DNA from: Paratinospora sagittata | Taxonomy: Eukaryota; Streptophyta; Magnoliopsida; Ranunculales; Menispermaceae | Direction: 5' to 3' | DNA: 64,000 nt | NCBI GenBank assembly: GCA_035771175.1 | Contig: CM069593.1 | Span: forward strand, 42,717,741-42,781,740 | In this document: positions 34,976 to 47,800 of the stretch, piece by piece | How positions within the stretch are numbered: the first letter of the stretch is position 1 | Layout of the letters: every line of letters begins with the position of its first letter | Program-made: the position numbers and the translations under genes | The notes under the pieces: generated by a model | The model's input: only the letters and a program-made list of their open reading frames with translations | Told to the model about the DNA's origin: nothing | Databases searched by the model: none

Positions 34976-35520
34976 GATAAGAGTTCTACAGATTGTGGGT
35001 GGGGGGGAGATGGAAGGAGATATCACGAGTATCATGATCTAACCTACGATAATAAAGTTAATTGTTTAGTTTGCACTTTTCACCTTTGGATGTGATCATA
35101 ACTTACAATACTATATGATTTGCACAAGGCAAATCTCTGACGTTCTTGTTGGACACGCATTCAATGCAAAGATGAGTCTTATGTACGTGATGGTTCACAT
35201 CTTTTAAGTTGAAATTATGTTAATATACTTATTTATTATTTGCTTTTAGTGAAAATTTTGCATTTGGGTATAATTTTGCAATCCATACAGATACTAACTA
35301 CTAATAATAAATACCTTCTCCATGACTAATCAATTTGCCCAAAACAACTGTTAAAAAATGCACCAAAACATGCAAGCAATATTAACACTTGAGATCCTAA
35401 AATTGTAATTTGATTTGAATTAATCAAAAGCTTGGTTTCATGAACAAAAAAAATATAAAAAATCCAGCATGTGTTCTTCAATTTTAACATGCTGACTGCG
35501 TCTACAAGATATCAAGCAAT
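34976..35520. other. Downstream flank of the Nudix gene
   Basis: No coding sequence. On the minus strand it should hold the Nudix 3' UTR near 35300-35520; a clear AATAAA signal was not pinned down. Confidence 0.4.
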
Positions 35521-35817
35521 TTAGTCCTCCAAGGAAGTTCTTGAAACTGTATTGTCTTCTTCCTCCCCTGATCTTCTCATCTTTTCTTCAAGCCACTTGG
35601 AGAAACCTACGATAAGGGCGTCCCGCATCCATGGATGCCGGCAATGCTCTGTTGCCTCAGGAACGGTTAGCCATCTTCTTTTTCGGGTACTTTGTTCCGG
35701 CCATGAATCAAGCTCCTCCTTCACAAGCATAGCAAACATTGCAGCTTTACACAGACCTTCGGGGCAAAACTTGTCTTGATGTGTTTTACTCTTGAAGTGG
35801 TAGTGCCCTAGGAGATC
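35521..35817 (-). CDS. Nudix exon 4 with stop
   Basis: 297 nt, 98 codons plus TAA. Acceptor CGTCTCAG; begins [17 protein letters not shown] and ends RTSLED. Includes the conserved [12 protein letters not shown] and CRHPWM motifs. Confidence 0.93.
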   Translation of the reverse strand, partial: DLLGHYHFKSKTHQDKFCPEGLCKAAMFAMLVKEELDSWPEQSTRKRRWLTVPEATEHCRHPWMRDALIVGFSKWLEEKMRRSGEEEDNTVSRTSLED

Positions 35818-38800
35818 CTGAGACGACAAATTAAATGGGATTTTGAAAGGAAAGATATGGTTTGGTAAGATATAATAAAAGGGAAATGCAACAGCAAATT
35901 GCCTGTTTCAATTTAAAATAAAATGACACTCAGAAAATCACAACACCAGCTACGCGTGGGAAAGAAACTTGGCAATTTAACATAATGATGGGCACAACAT
36001 GATTGTTTAATAAAATTTTATTTAATACCAAATTTGAAAAAAAAAAGAAAAAAAAAGATGTACTCAGTGCGCGAGGCTCCTACCATTGTAGGGTTTGGGG
36101 AAGAGATAATGTACTCACCTTACCTCCACAGTAGAGTTTGATACCAAGTAATACATGTTAAATCAATGAATGTAAGAATAAACATTTTCCAGGTATTTGT
36201 TATTCCTTCAGCAAATATTGTGATCATCCATGTAAAATGAATTTGATTTATAGCTTGCAAACTTGAGACACACATTTAAAAATATTGGATTTATAATATG
36301 ACATGGCTCCACCTTCCCTTCTACAATGAAATCAAGATGATCAATGGTCTGCCTGGCGATTTCTCATCTAGATGTTGGATTGGGGAGGAGAACTAAAGTT
36401 GTTTGTTAGAAAATAGCAAAAGCAGGAATCCAAGTGAGTATCGATGTATATCTAGTTTATGAAGTAAATATGGCTGACTGGATTGTTGGAAGAATAATAA
36501 GGAGTCAGTTCAAATGCAACCTTTAAGACTCAAATACTTGGTTGCCTAACAGTATCCTTGATGAACTTTATTATCATTTGCACATTTCATATTTCCAGGC
36601 ATCCTTGGCTTATTTGATGCTAGGTAGGGCTTCTTTAGGAAGGACTGAGTCAAACACGAATAAATTTGGCTCATAGTTGTGAATTTGCATAACGTTGAGA
36701 AAATTTACAAACACAAATTAAAGTACACGCATAATAATTGAAAACTGTATATATTGCTCAGAATTAGGAGATCAAAGAAAGTTGGAGGGAATAATAAAAT
36801 TGCAAGAATAATAAATTTTGAGTTGAAGGGATGTGCTAATTAATATACACGGTTCCATTAAAATTACAAACAAGTTTAAGATTGAAAAGGAGAATGGGGC
36901 ATTGGCTAAGATGAAGATAACATCAGTTTTGGCCTAACAGGTACTGTAATAATACTTCAATAATGCGTGAGAAAAATTGGATTGAGCTCATTACCAAGCC
37001 ATTAAATGGGTGAAGGGAAGATGAATAGAGAAGTGCAGACATGATTCTTCAAAAAAAAAAGGATACATGCAAAATTAAAAGCGATAATGGAGAAAGCCCA
37101 AGTCAAGAAGCAAAGTGATCTCGCCACTAATATGGGTTCATCCAGAGCAGGCAGGACTACAATGGAAGCTATTGTCTTACTAAAGTATTTAGAGTATGAT
37201 AATAGGTCTTTTCCATGTCTAATTTACAAACTAGGCCAGGAATATAGAAGTGCCCTACTATTATTAGGACATTCATTGTCAACATAGATTACAACCAGCC
37301 ACCAGGACATAGCTTGCAACAAAGAATGTTTTCTTGCTTGGTCAGAGTGATCCAATCGGAGATACAATTTCAATCAAGTAGCTACTAGCCAATACCTTGC
37401 TAGAGTCTTGTATGTGAACCAAACGAAAATAATTGGACATGACAACGGGATCCCTTTGTCCATCTACTAAATAAATGGAAATAGAGGGATCTCTTTGTCC
37501 ATCTATTTTTTAACTCTTCTTTAACCTAGAAACTCATAAAGTGATACATTTAAGGGAGCAGAAGGAATTGTTCAAACATAGTGAGTTCATATTCATTGTG
37601 GGTATTTTGCTATAACTACATCTAAACATCAGAAAATTCAGTACATAGACTTTAAGTTTCTTTTTATTATGTTAAGGCAACCACAAACAATTTACCTATG
37701 TTACCTAGACTCTTTACTTTAGCTCAACGTACCCGTGTTGACACTTTATGGTATCAACATGGGTATCGATGTGTCTGACACTTCAAATTTGGAAGATCAG
37801 TATGTAGATTTTCAAAAGAAAGAAGAGAAAGCAGAAAAAAGAAGAGAATGACTAATAGGTGATAATTCACTTAAGATGGGAGGAACAAAACAAAATAAAT
37901 GATTAAAAAGAACACAAAAAAAAGAGAAGAAAAAAACAAGACAGAATATAGGTTAGTAATGAACATAAGCCTGTCCAAGTGCCCAGATCCAAATTTTTGT
38001 AATCGAGTCTCAAAATATGTACCCACATAATTTGAAATTGAACAAGTTTGAGCCCCACATATATGCCTGCATCTGACACCCACATCCAAATCCGGGTAAC
38101 AGCAATTTACAAATAATTCAATTACATTTAACTCATAATTTGATGATAAAAAATTTGATAAAATTTGATGAAAAATTGAGAAATTTTACCAAATTTTCAT
38201 TCCATGATAGATAGTGGTTTTGGAGTCCTAGGAACTTACTAATTATCTTAAAAATGATGTCTTGGAACTCTAAGTGACATGAAGCCTTACAGCATGTAAA
38301 GCTGGAATGTAATTGAGGAAGGGGAATGAGTAGTTAACACAAATTTTTTCAGAGATCTTATTAACTTTCTGCAACTTCCAAAAGACATTCTTCAGATTTT
38401 TTCCTTTCGGAATCTAGGCTCCAACATTTTGGAGTAAATTCAGTCTCTCTTTTCCAGAAAGTGAGACTATACACTTTCTTATTTGCATTATTCCCCTTTT
38501 TTTCATGCACTTGACCTAGTGGCTTGGGCTGTTTGCCTATGGCTCAGTGCATTCTCCTAAGTAATACTTGCTCATTTCACATGCATGCTCTTTCCCTGTT
38601 AACCCAAATGGGCATCAGCAGTTCACCACAGAATTCCCATATAAGGGAAATCTTAGGTAATGAAACAGAATATGAATGTTACAATCTCCAATTTCTTAAA
38701 CCTCAAGCATCCTCTGATAGCTTGCAGCTCAAATATAAGGGAAATCTTAGGTAGTGCCTCGCCTCAAGGGCTTACCAGTTTCCAATTCAGGGTTAAATTT

Positions 38801-41800
38801 TTCCTCCAAAACATTGGATGAGATGAAAAAAGGTTTACATGGTAATGAGAACCTCGTATCAGGTTTGCAACTTTTCACTATTACTCAATAAGATAACTTG
38901 TGATTGCGGTGTGCTAATTTTAATGTTTTAATGGCGTACCTCTTGAAAATGTTTCACATTTCAAGGTTTTTTTTTTCTTTTAATGTTTTATAATAAAAAC
39001 TCATGCTTATGCCTTCCATCTTGCAGGCTAAGTGCTTCAAGTACAATTATGAACTATAAAATTTGATCCTAATTCTGTAGGATCAACAATAAAAACATTT
39101 TTTTACCATCAAACTGTGAAGCCCTATTTTATTGTTTTTTTTGGTTGAAGGTACCCATGTATTTCACAACGATTCTAGCCTAAGCCAATATTGGCCTTCC
39201 TCTTTGCCCTAGGATTTTCCACTTGCACCATCTGATGTAGATTCGTCGCGGAAGCAAGAACAAAAATACACAAAGATAACCAAAATAAATCTATTGATTC
39301 GAATTCTTCAGAAAAAATATCATCCCTATCCTAATGGCAAAAAGTCTTATTTATAACAAACTATCAAATAGAATCTTAAACTGACGCAACTTCCAACTAC
39401 TTAACTACGTGGGTTTAAACCACCTAACATGGGCCCACTAACAAAGATATGAAATGAAAAATAGAAAACATAATAAAAATAAAAGACATGCTAAACACGT
39501 TATGCACGTGTTTCATGCGTCCCTGCATCACCATCTACCTCCTTTTCACTAGTGTAGTCATTTGCATTCAACACATGGTCAAACCATGTCAGTGAGTTTA
39601 TCACATTTTATAACTAATTAGGTATGGTTCTTAGGCCGTCATTAACGATTTTATTACCTATTCTTACATGATTCAAAGATTGGGCCGTTGGAAGATAATA
39701 AGTGACCCTGAGATCTTGGAAGCATGGGCTTGGAAGTGTAGGTTGTTGTTATACTGGTTAATGGACAATTAAGTATTGGGGTGTGCTTCTTGAAAGAAAC
39801 CCAAGAAACATTGTGTTTGAATTCAATTATATTAAAAATCTCCGAGAGGCTCGCGGGATGAAAGTGGTGCTTATTATCCAGAGGGGGAAGGCTCATGTTG
39901 ACACAATTACCACTGAACAAAATTCTCTATGGGCAAACAATTGTGACACGGTATTAGCTTGAAGATCAACCTATAGAAGTCCATGAAAATTTATCTCCAT
40001 AATTCACAGTAGAATTCCCACATTGGATTTTCATTTCTTATTGGGGAAGGGAGACTATTGATTTTTTGGAGGACATTTGTTATAGCTCTTCCAATCATTT
40101 ACTTCCTTTCCACACCTTCACCACATGTTAGGTATGCATTTCAACCAACCTCTTCCTTTATTTAGTATGAGGATAACCAAATGGGAATTGTTCTATTTAG
40201 GATTTCCCTGCAAACATAATCCCAAGATAGGGAAACCACGAGGTTGAGGGTCTTGCAGCTAGGTTAGAAGGAGTTAGGGTAAGACATGGAATCAAAGATT
40301 ACATGGAGTTGTGACCCATCAACAACATGTTCTATCATTTTCACTCTTTGATCAATAGCCAGCTTGTCCGACATTTCCACTAGCAAAACTCATATGGAAA
40401 TCCAAAGTCACCCGAGGTTTGCGTCCTAATTTGGTTGGTGGCTATGAGGAAGATCAACACTTGTGACCTTTTACAAAGAAGGGGGCCACATGTCTTTGTG
40501 TGCATAGTAGTGTATCTTATTCAAGGAAAAGGGCAAATCTATGGACCATATCTTCACGTATGCAGGTTTACCAAATACATTTGGGGATTTCTAGGCAGAG
40601 AGATCAAAGTGGACACAACTTTTCATAACTCAATTGAAGAGATGTTACAACTCCCAAAAAACTTGAGTTTTTTCTCCTTTGTTCATATCTATTTGGAGAG
40701 TGGCTACTTTGGTCATAATTTGGGTGGTGTGTTTGGAAAGAAGCACGAGAATTTTTAATTAAACTTTCATCTATGCAACATCTCTATGGAAGTAATGAGA
40801 TTTTGAGCCTCCTTGCAGATAGTTTATGGCTGTAAGGGCATTATATTTTCCTTGGAAGATTTGTTAAGAGGCTGGTCATTACTAGTGTAATCATATGGAG
40901 ATGGCCCCTAGCAGATTCCTTGTCCTCAAGTTAGTCTTTTCTCCCTTTTGCATATATGTTCATGGGAAGCCTTTAGATTTCCTTAGTTCTACCTAAGACA
41001 TTCGATTTCAAATATAAAATACAAGATCATTTAATCTAGTTCATGCACCTTTTCATAAACGCAAAAGGACAATAGTTTGAACAAATTATCATTTAAAGCA
41101 GTTTCAACTTTCAAGGGACCAATAAGAAAGTGTTGCTCGCATATTTTGAGAAAGATGAATATCCCCAAATTTAAACATGGAAATCAACTAACACAATCAA
41201 TTTTTACCATGAGATCTCCTCGAACTCCAGCTTCTTCTAAAGCTTCCCGTTCTGCCGCTTGCTGAACAGTTTCATCATTTTCCCACCCTCCCTAAAAGGA
41301 AACAATACCAAAGTCATCACACTTGCACAATTAATTTCAAAGTTTGTTAGGAGAGTATTGTTAATAAGTATGTATCCCAGGCAAAAAATTAGATAAGATT
41401 TGTTTCCAAAAGTGAATGATGAAATATATGCCCACATAAAAATGAAAACTATATATAAAAATTCCATGAAGTGTTGTTAAGGTGACAAAGCAATGCCTAG
41501 GCAAAAAAAAAAACAAAAGGGATTATGTTGTACACTCACAGATGTATATAGATCATTTTCATAAAATGATAAACAACATTCATCAATTTCATGTAAAAAA
41601 AATTAGGTTGAAGTAACAAAAAAACTATTTCAAAACATGCAACAATCAAGACAGAAAACATATTTAAACATAAAAAATGAGTAGGCATCAAATATAGTTT
41701 CACTATTGAGTTCACATCAAAACCCAACCAAAAAGTAAAATTCAACTAAATGGTCACATGAACTTTTCGTTGATGAAACCTAGGTCATCAAAGCAGCTTG

Positions 41801-44800
41801 AAATAGTCACCAAAAATCATTGGCCAGCTGTTGACAACTTGACAACGAACAACAAGCGAATTTGGCTAAGAGACAGAAGATGGGGATTGGGAAAGCAAAG
41901 TTTTGCACCAGAAGGGAGGGGTGGTAGTTGATTGAGTTTTTGTTTAAGACTCTTCATTATTTACACTACACACTTGAACCATAGGAAAAACACCAGTTCT
42001 ATGGTTTTGCAAGGCAAGCGTTACCTCCTTATCTTCAGAGAATATTAATTTTGGCCTTCATAAATAAGTAAATGTTTTTCTATTATTGATAATATTAGTA
42101 TTCTGGCAATAATGGAAGAGACGAGATGAGAAGGCAAATATAACACCAAAATGCATGGTAAACTCTAGAATATAAAGAAGAAGAAACAAGCTCTGATTTC
42201 TTTCAATTGACCAATTAAGAGCATCATATCAAAATGCAAAAATTTGCCCAAGGCCAGCTTGAATTTTCAAAAAATACGTTACGTATTGCCCAATTAAGTT
42301 CAAGCTCTCATGATTTACAACATGCAAATAGCTATTTGACAAAGCCTTGTTTTGTACATTGATTTACAGAATTCAACATAGTATCATCAAGTGTTAGGGC
42401 CTAAACTTGATCTTTGTAGGACTAAACACCAGCTTGGACCTAGGTCATTCAAACTTATCCAATGCAAGGGCCAAGGCCAAATAATCTTGATTGTTCAACC
42501 AAGTTTCCATACCTTGATTTTAGCTTCTATATCCCCAATAAGGCAAGGAATTATCTTCTCAACACTTGCACTATTTCCAGGAGTTTCCTTTAATTTCTTC
42601 ATCAATTTCCTTGCTAGAGACAGGAGGAAAAAAGTTTTGTTTTCCTCACTTGATTTTGCTGATAATATCAAGTAATCTCTACATCTAGGATCACCATTCT
42701 TCATGAATAATTGCAATAGCAGCATCTTTAACAGCCACTGAATGTATTATAAGCTCATTTTCCATTAACATGCCTACTGGTTATAAATCCTAAGACCTGC
42801 TTCTACATTTCATGAGTTTTTTTTTTTGGGAGAGGAAACAAATAGATATATATTAAGCTGAATCAGAATTGCGGCCTAAAGAACTAAGGACTACCAGCAG
42901 TACTCCAAACCCAAAAAAAAAAAAAAAAAACAAAACAAAAACAATTACATTAAGCTTGCCCAATTGCGAAGCCAATCCGAAATAGAGTAACCCCATGGTA
43001 AACCAAAACTAAAAAATCCACATTGCAGCTGTCAACTTAGCAAATTCCCACGCCAATTGAACATCATTAGACCTGTCTCAAAGATTTCATAATTCCTCTC
43101 ATTCCATGTGAACATATAGTTGCAAAAAAGGCTACTTTCCCTACCTCTAACTGCCTTTTTGACAAGTTTCATGTGGTAATGGGTGAAACACTCCTCGCAA
43201 TTCGACGAGTCTAATAACTTCCCTCCTGAAAACCAATTCAATAAATTATCAGAACTTGAATTCTTGGTTGAGTCAGATTTCCAAATTAGTTTTAGGGTTG
43301 CTACTCTCCGAGATTTGTATAGAGGGAAGAAGTAAATTGAATGTAGAAGTCCACAAATATATTTGACTATTAAGTGCATGTTGGTGTTTCAGTATTAACA
43401 TCGTCGTCCAATGAAGTGATAGAGGGGTAACAATTTGCAACTGTCAGCCACAGAATCAAGTGAACACATGGTTTTTGACGACATACAACAAGACAGAGAG
43501 CAAGAAGGGGAGGAAACAATGTCGACGAGTCAAAACAAAGGTACAAGAATAGGAGAGTGAGACAAAGAAGGGGAGATAGAGGGAGTCCAGTTGTATTTAA
43601 GCTTAAACTTCAAGCTATTCAACATGGCATACAAGAATGGGGGTGAAGCTATACAGACCACCAATTTTATGAGAACTAAGGAGTTTGGGTGGAGACAGAC
43701 TTGGCAGGGGCAACATGGCCATGTCAACAATGGATGTAGTGCTCAAAGAAGGGAAGAGGGAGACATTTTGATGATAATACAAATTGAGTCGTTGGTTCAT
43801 TATGATGGAGACCTACTGGAACGTGAGAGGTTACTTCACGAAAATATTGTATATCAAAAATGGATAATACAAACGGATAATAAAGCTATACAAACAAGGA
43901 GGATGTTGGAGTGTATTCTGCGATAAAACAAAATAGATAATATGGCACAATATCTTGACAAATGCACAGGCAAACTCACAAACAAGGAAAAAGAGTCGAA
44001 GCCATATAGGAAAGACAACATCGAATACCATATCGAAGTAGAATAGAAATGTGTATATGCTTCAAAGATATTAAGCAAATGCGACGATGGTGTTCCAAAT
44101 AAGCCAAGATCATAAACCATCCAATCATTGGAGTGGTGGTAACTAGGACCAATTCTAACATTGGAAGTTCTAAATTCAAATCTCACTACCCACACTAGGG
44201 AGAAGGCCTAATGCTAAGCATGGGGACTTGGATGGCCACTGGGGGCGTCCCCACTTGAGCAACCAAGAGGCCAAGGGAATTAGTCAAGCAAAGCTCAGAT
44301 ACCCTCAGTTCTCAAAAGAATAAAAAAGAAAAGGCAAGATCATATATGTGAGGACATACAAGCAAAAATTGTAGCCGCCACAAAAAGAGAAGTGCATCTC
44401 ACTTCATCAAGTGTTGCCACAACAATAACGTGTGTAGAAACAAAGTGGAACATGAGAAGTTGCTTGGAGATTGTTGCTTAAGGAGATTCAACATCAACAA
44501 TGGTCGAGGGATCTGCAATGGTTTGATTGTAAGATGTGTCATGTAGAGAGGAGGATGGGGGTAGAAAGATTTCGATTAAACTATGGAACATGTCATTCTT
44601 CAAGAAGATAGAGTAAAGATGTGGGCTAATGGAGATTAGTAGTTCAATAATAGATGAAAGAAGGCAATTTGCAGCCCTAAGAGTTTAAGACCAAGGAGAT
44701 ATGAATGAATTCATCTCGGAGTAGATGGAAGAGAAGGGGGAGTGTGCTACTCAATGTTTTCAACCTCCAACTAGTGTGTTAGATGCTCAGACAAAGGACC

Positions 44801-47800
44801 AAAGGATATAAATATTTGGCATGGGAAAGATGGTGACGAGGATGGAAAAATCCATTATGGATTGCAAACAAGGAGTGCACATGGAGCATTGTTTTCAAAT
44901 TGTTAAAGTGTATGTTTCGAGGCGCCAAAAAAAATGCCTCGAGGCTTAAGCCTCATGGTCACACTATTAGGCTTACGCCATCACAATGTTGAGGCATGCA
45001 CCTGAAGGCACAGTGAGGTTTACGCCTCAAGTTTTTCATACCAAATTCAATCCTTTAAATTCTATTTTGAAGATAAATTTATCATTATAGTTTTTGGATA
45101 AATATAAGTAATTATTTTAGTTTTTAATAATTAATTCTCTATTCATTTGAGATAAATTAAAGTTTTTATTGTTAATAGGCCAAGGCCATTTTTGAAAAAG
45201 CTTCCTAATAACAATATATCTTTAAATTTGTTAACAATTGTGCAAACACTAACTTAGTAATTTAAAACTTCTGCAAAATTATGCGAAGTCAACTTTCATT
45301 AACTGAAAAATGGTGAGAAGTCACATAGACCTAATATTTCTAGAATATCTTTGCTAATTTCTTATTTTTTTATGCTTTTAATAGTTTAAACTTGAAATTT
45401 GGAAAGAATGACATATGCTATGTGCTCACTTAGTTCTTAATGAAGTCAATGACAATTGAAACAATTAATATATTAAGATAAATCAGTTGAGTTCTCCATA
45501 CACATACAAAACTAGCTCAATTTTTTGCTTATTTTAGGCGTTTCTTCATTTAATATTGATGCTTGTAACTTTTTAATTATTTCAAGAGTTATTTTATGCA
45601 TATGTTTTAAAAAAGTGAGGCTTACGTCACATTATATGGCCTTATTGTGGATATGTGTTCGTAAGCTGTCCAAAGGGTATAGGTTTGTGGAGTGTCTTCA
45701 AGATTGGGAGTTGATTTTGTATTGTTTGTAATTTAACTCCAGAGACCTACTTGTCATCTTGAGTTAGCCGGAGCCCGGAGCCTTCGTACTTAAAACTTTA
45801 AGTAGCAAAATTATAGTTTATTGTCAAAAAAAATATATGAGGCTTACACCTCGTACCACCTCAAGGCTTACGCTTTACCTCGTAAAGGAAAACTGCCTCA
45901 CATACTTTTTTAACCCTTTGATAAATCTCAAATAATCTTTCATAGCGTACAACAACTAAAGAGGCAATGCAAGATTTTGTTCTGCAAAACCCATGTAGCC
46001 TATTAGCATCACATAAAAAATGAAAATAAAGCCAAACATTCTCATAGACATTGTTTAGTATCCAAGTGAAATTATGATCATAAAATCCATCAAGAACAAT
46101 TTAAAGAACAAACAAAAAACATTTTTCACAACATTATACCTTAGGAAACAAAAGACCTGGTCCACTAGTTGAGTTGATCATAAGCACCTCAACAACCTTC
46201 TCAGAGATTACATCACTCTCATTAGTATGTTTGTATCTGAATGGAATGCACCTGAAAAGATCCTACAGCATTAGAAATCTTAAAAGAAGAGTTAATAATG
46301 GTGCTAACTATAAAAAGGTTAGCTAAGGCGCTCTTGTAAAAAAATAAAAATAAAATAAAAAGGTAACAAAAAGTTAGCTCTAAAACAGGAAAGACACGTA
46401 AGACAAGATTCAAAAACCAATTCTCGAGGAATTTAATGAAAAGAAATTCTTATAAACTATTTAGGAAAATGATAATCTAACTACAATAAATGCAACTTCA
46501 AGTGCAACTACATATGCATGTCCATTGGATGTGTGAGTGTTACACATCTCAAGATGTGTAATAAATGATCCAATGGACATGCATATGTAGTTGCACTTGA
46601 AGTTGCGTTTTATTGTAGTAAGATTAGCATTTCCCAATTATTTAATAAGCAAAAGAACCACTTTAACAAGTGATTGTTTCTATATGCATGAACTTCCACT
46701 GAAGAAAACATGTTCAAAACTATCAATGAATTACACAACAAAAACTAAAAACTTGATCCTTATCTTAGCAAAGGGTTTGGAAATTTATCATGGAATTATC
46801 AAATGGAATTTGGTCGAAACTGGTTCCAAGGTAAGATAAATTAGTCAAATATTGGTTTTATATTGTAATTTCTCTCATCTAATTTGTTAGCATAAATAGG
46901 TATAGTATTAGCAACTTCTTAATTTTTACAAATCTTTTGGTCTTTCATATTCAAACCTCTATCTCTGAATTATCTATAGGTAGACCTCCTTTCATCAATT
47001 GATCTCAGTTAATTAAACCTTTTCTTCCTCTATCAATGGCCCTAACCACTAATCTCTAAATGACTTACACTCCTCTGATACTAGTACTCCATGGAAGTCC
47101 TAAGTCTCTGATTTAATCATTAAATAATTAGGAAGACATTACTTCTTTTCCCAACTTTTTCTACCTCATCAAAACTTTATAGTCTTTGTTGCTTCTAGAA
47201 ATAGTATTAAAATAGACAAAGGGGAAAAATAAGGGCACACAATGCACTCAAGATCCAATAATCCTCTTCATGCCTATGTGTATAAGATAGACATCTTAAT
47301 GAAGCTTGACATAATAACTTATAATGCATAAATGCGAGATAGAGAATGTTTAAAACTATTAAAATTGAAAATTAGACATAGGAGATAACAGAAAAGCTAT
47401 AGAAATTAGAAAACTATGAAACATATAAACAATATTCAAACATATCAATTACTATTAAAAACAATCACATCAACCATAAAGGCAACAACATTCAACCATA
47501 TAAGGATCATTGATGATGTGTCTTTTTCAATTTAATAGACAACATCCAACCATTTAAAAAAATTCCACGAAAAAACAATTCTACGGTCCCCTAAAGGATC
47601 TTGTAAGTTACATAACAGAATGTTCTCAAGGGCGTTAAGGCAAGTCTATTGGATTCTTATCTGCTATAGAACCATCTTAACCAACTTTCCATTAGTTCAT
47701 AACTAACATAATCTCTACAATTTTGGCACGTGTTTTCTGATTATTTTTCACTTTATCATCTCACTCATTGATCTCAAGTATTCCCCATTATGAGATTTTT

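Larger units (their letters stand above)
35818..41207 (-). other. Nudix intron 3 (5.4 kb)
   Basis: Contains a SINE fragment (36045-36140), a GTTACC-ended MITE (37700-38100) and a decayed L1 LINE (about 39640-40900). Elsewhere, such as 36140-37690 and 38110-39630, no named feature was recognised. 39230-39310 resembles retroelement sequence but is unplaced. Confidence 0.7.
41292..46139 (-). other. Nudix intron 2 (4.8 kb)
   Basis: Contains an L1 3' fragment (about 42820-43390), a SINE candidate (44125-44335) and a GAGGC-rich repeat (44900-45925). 43390-44100 and 44340-44890 look repeat-derived (a TRIM-like or LTR-like origin is possible) but could not be classified; 41292-42800 shows nothing clear. 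Confidence 0.7.

Noticed and set aside
41237..41467. 76-codon minus-strand frame overlapping Nudix exon 3
   Set aside because: Wrong reading frame; the Nudix box is read in the frame one base over, bounded by good splice sites.
43591..43926. 111-codon plus-strand frame in Nudix intron 2
   Set aside because: No recognised domain, overlapped by other frames, and placed in repeat-like DNA on the strand opposite to the gene.
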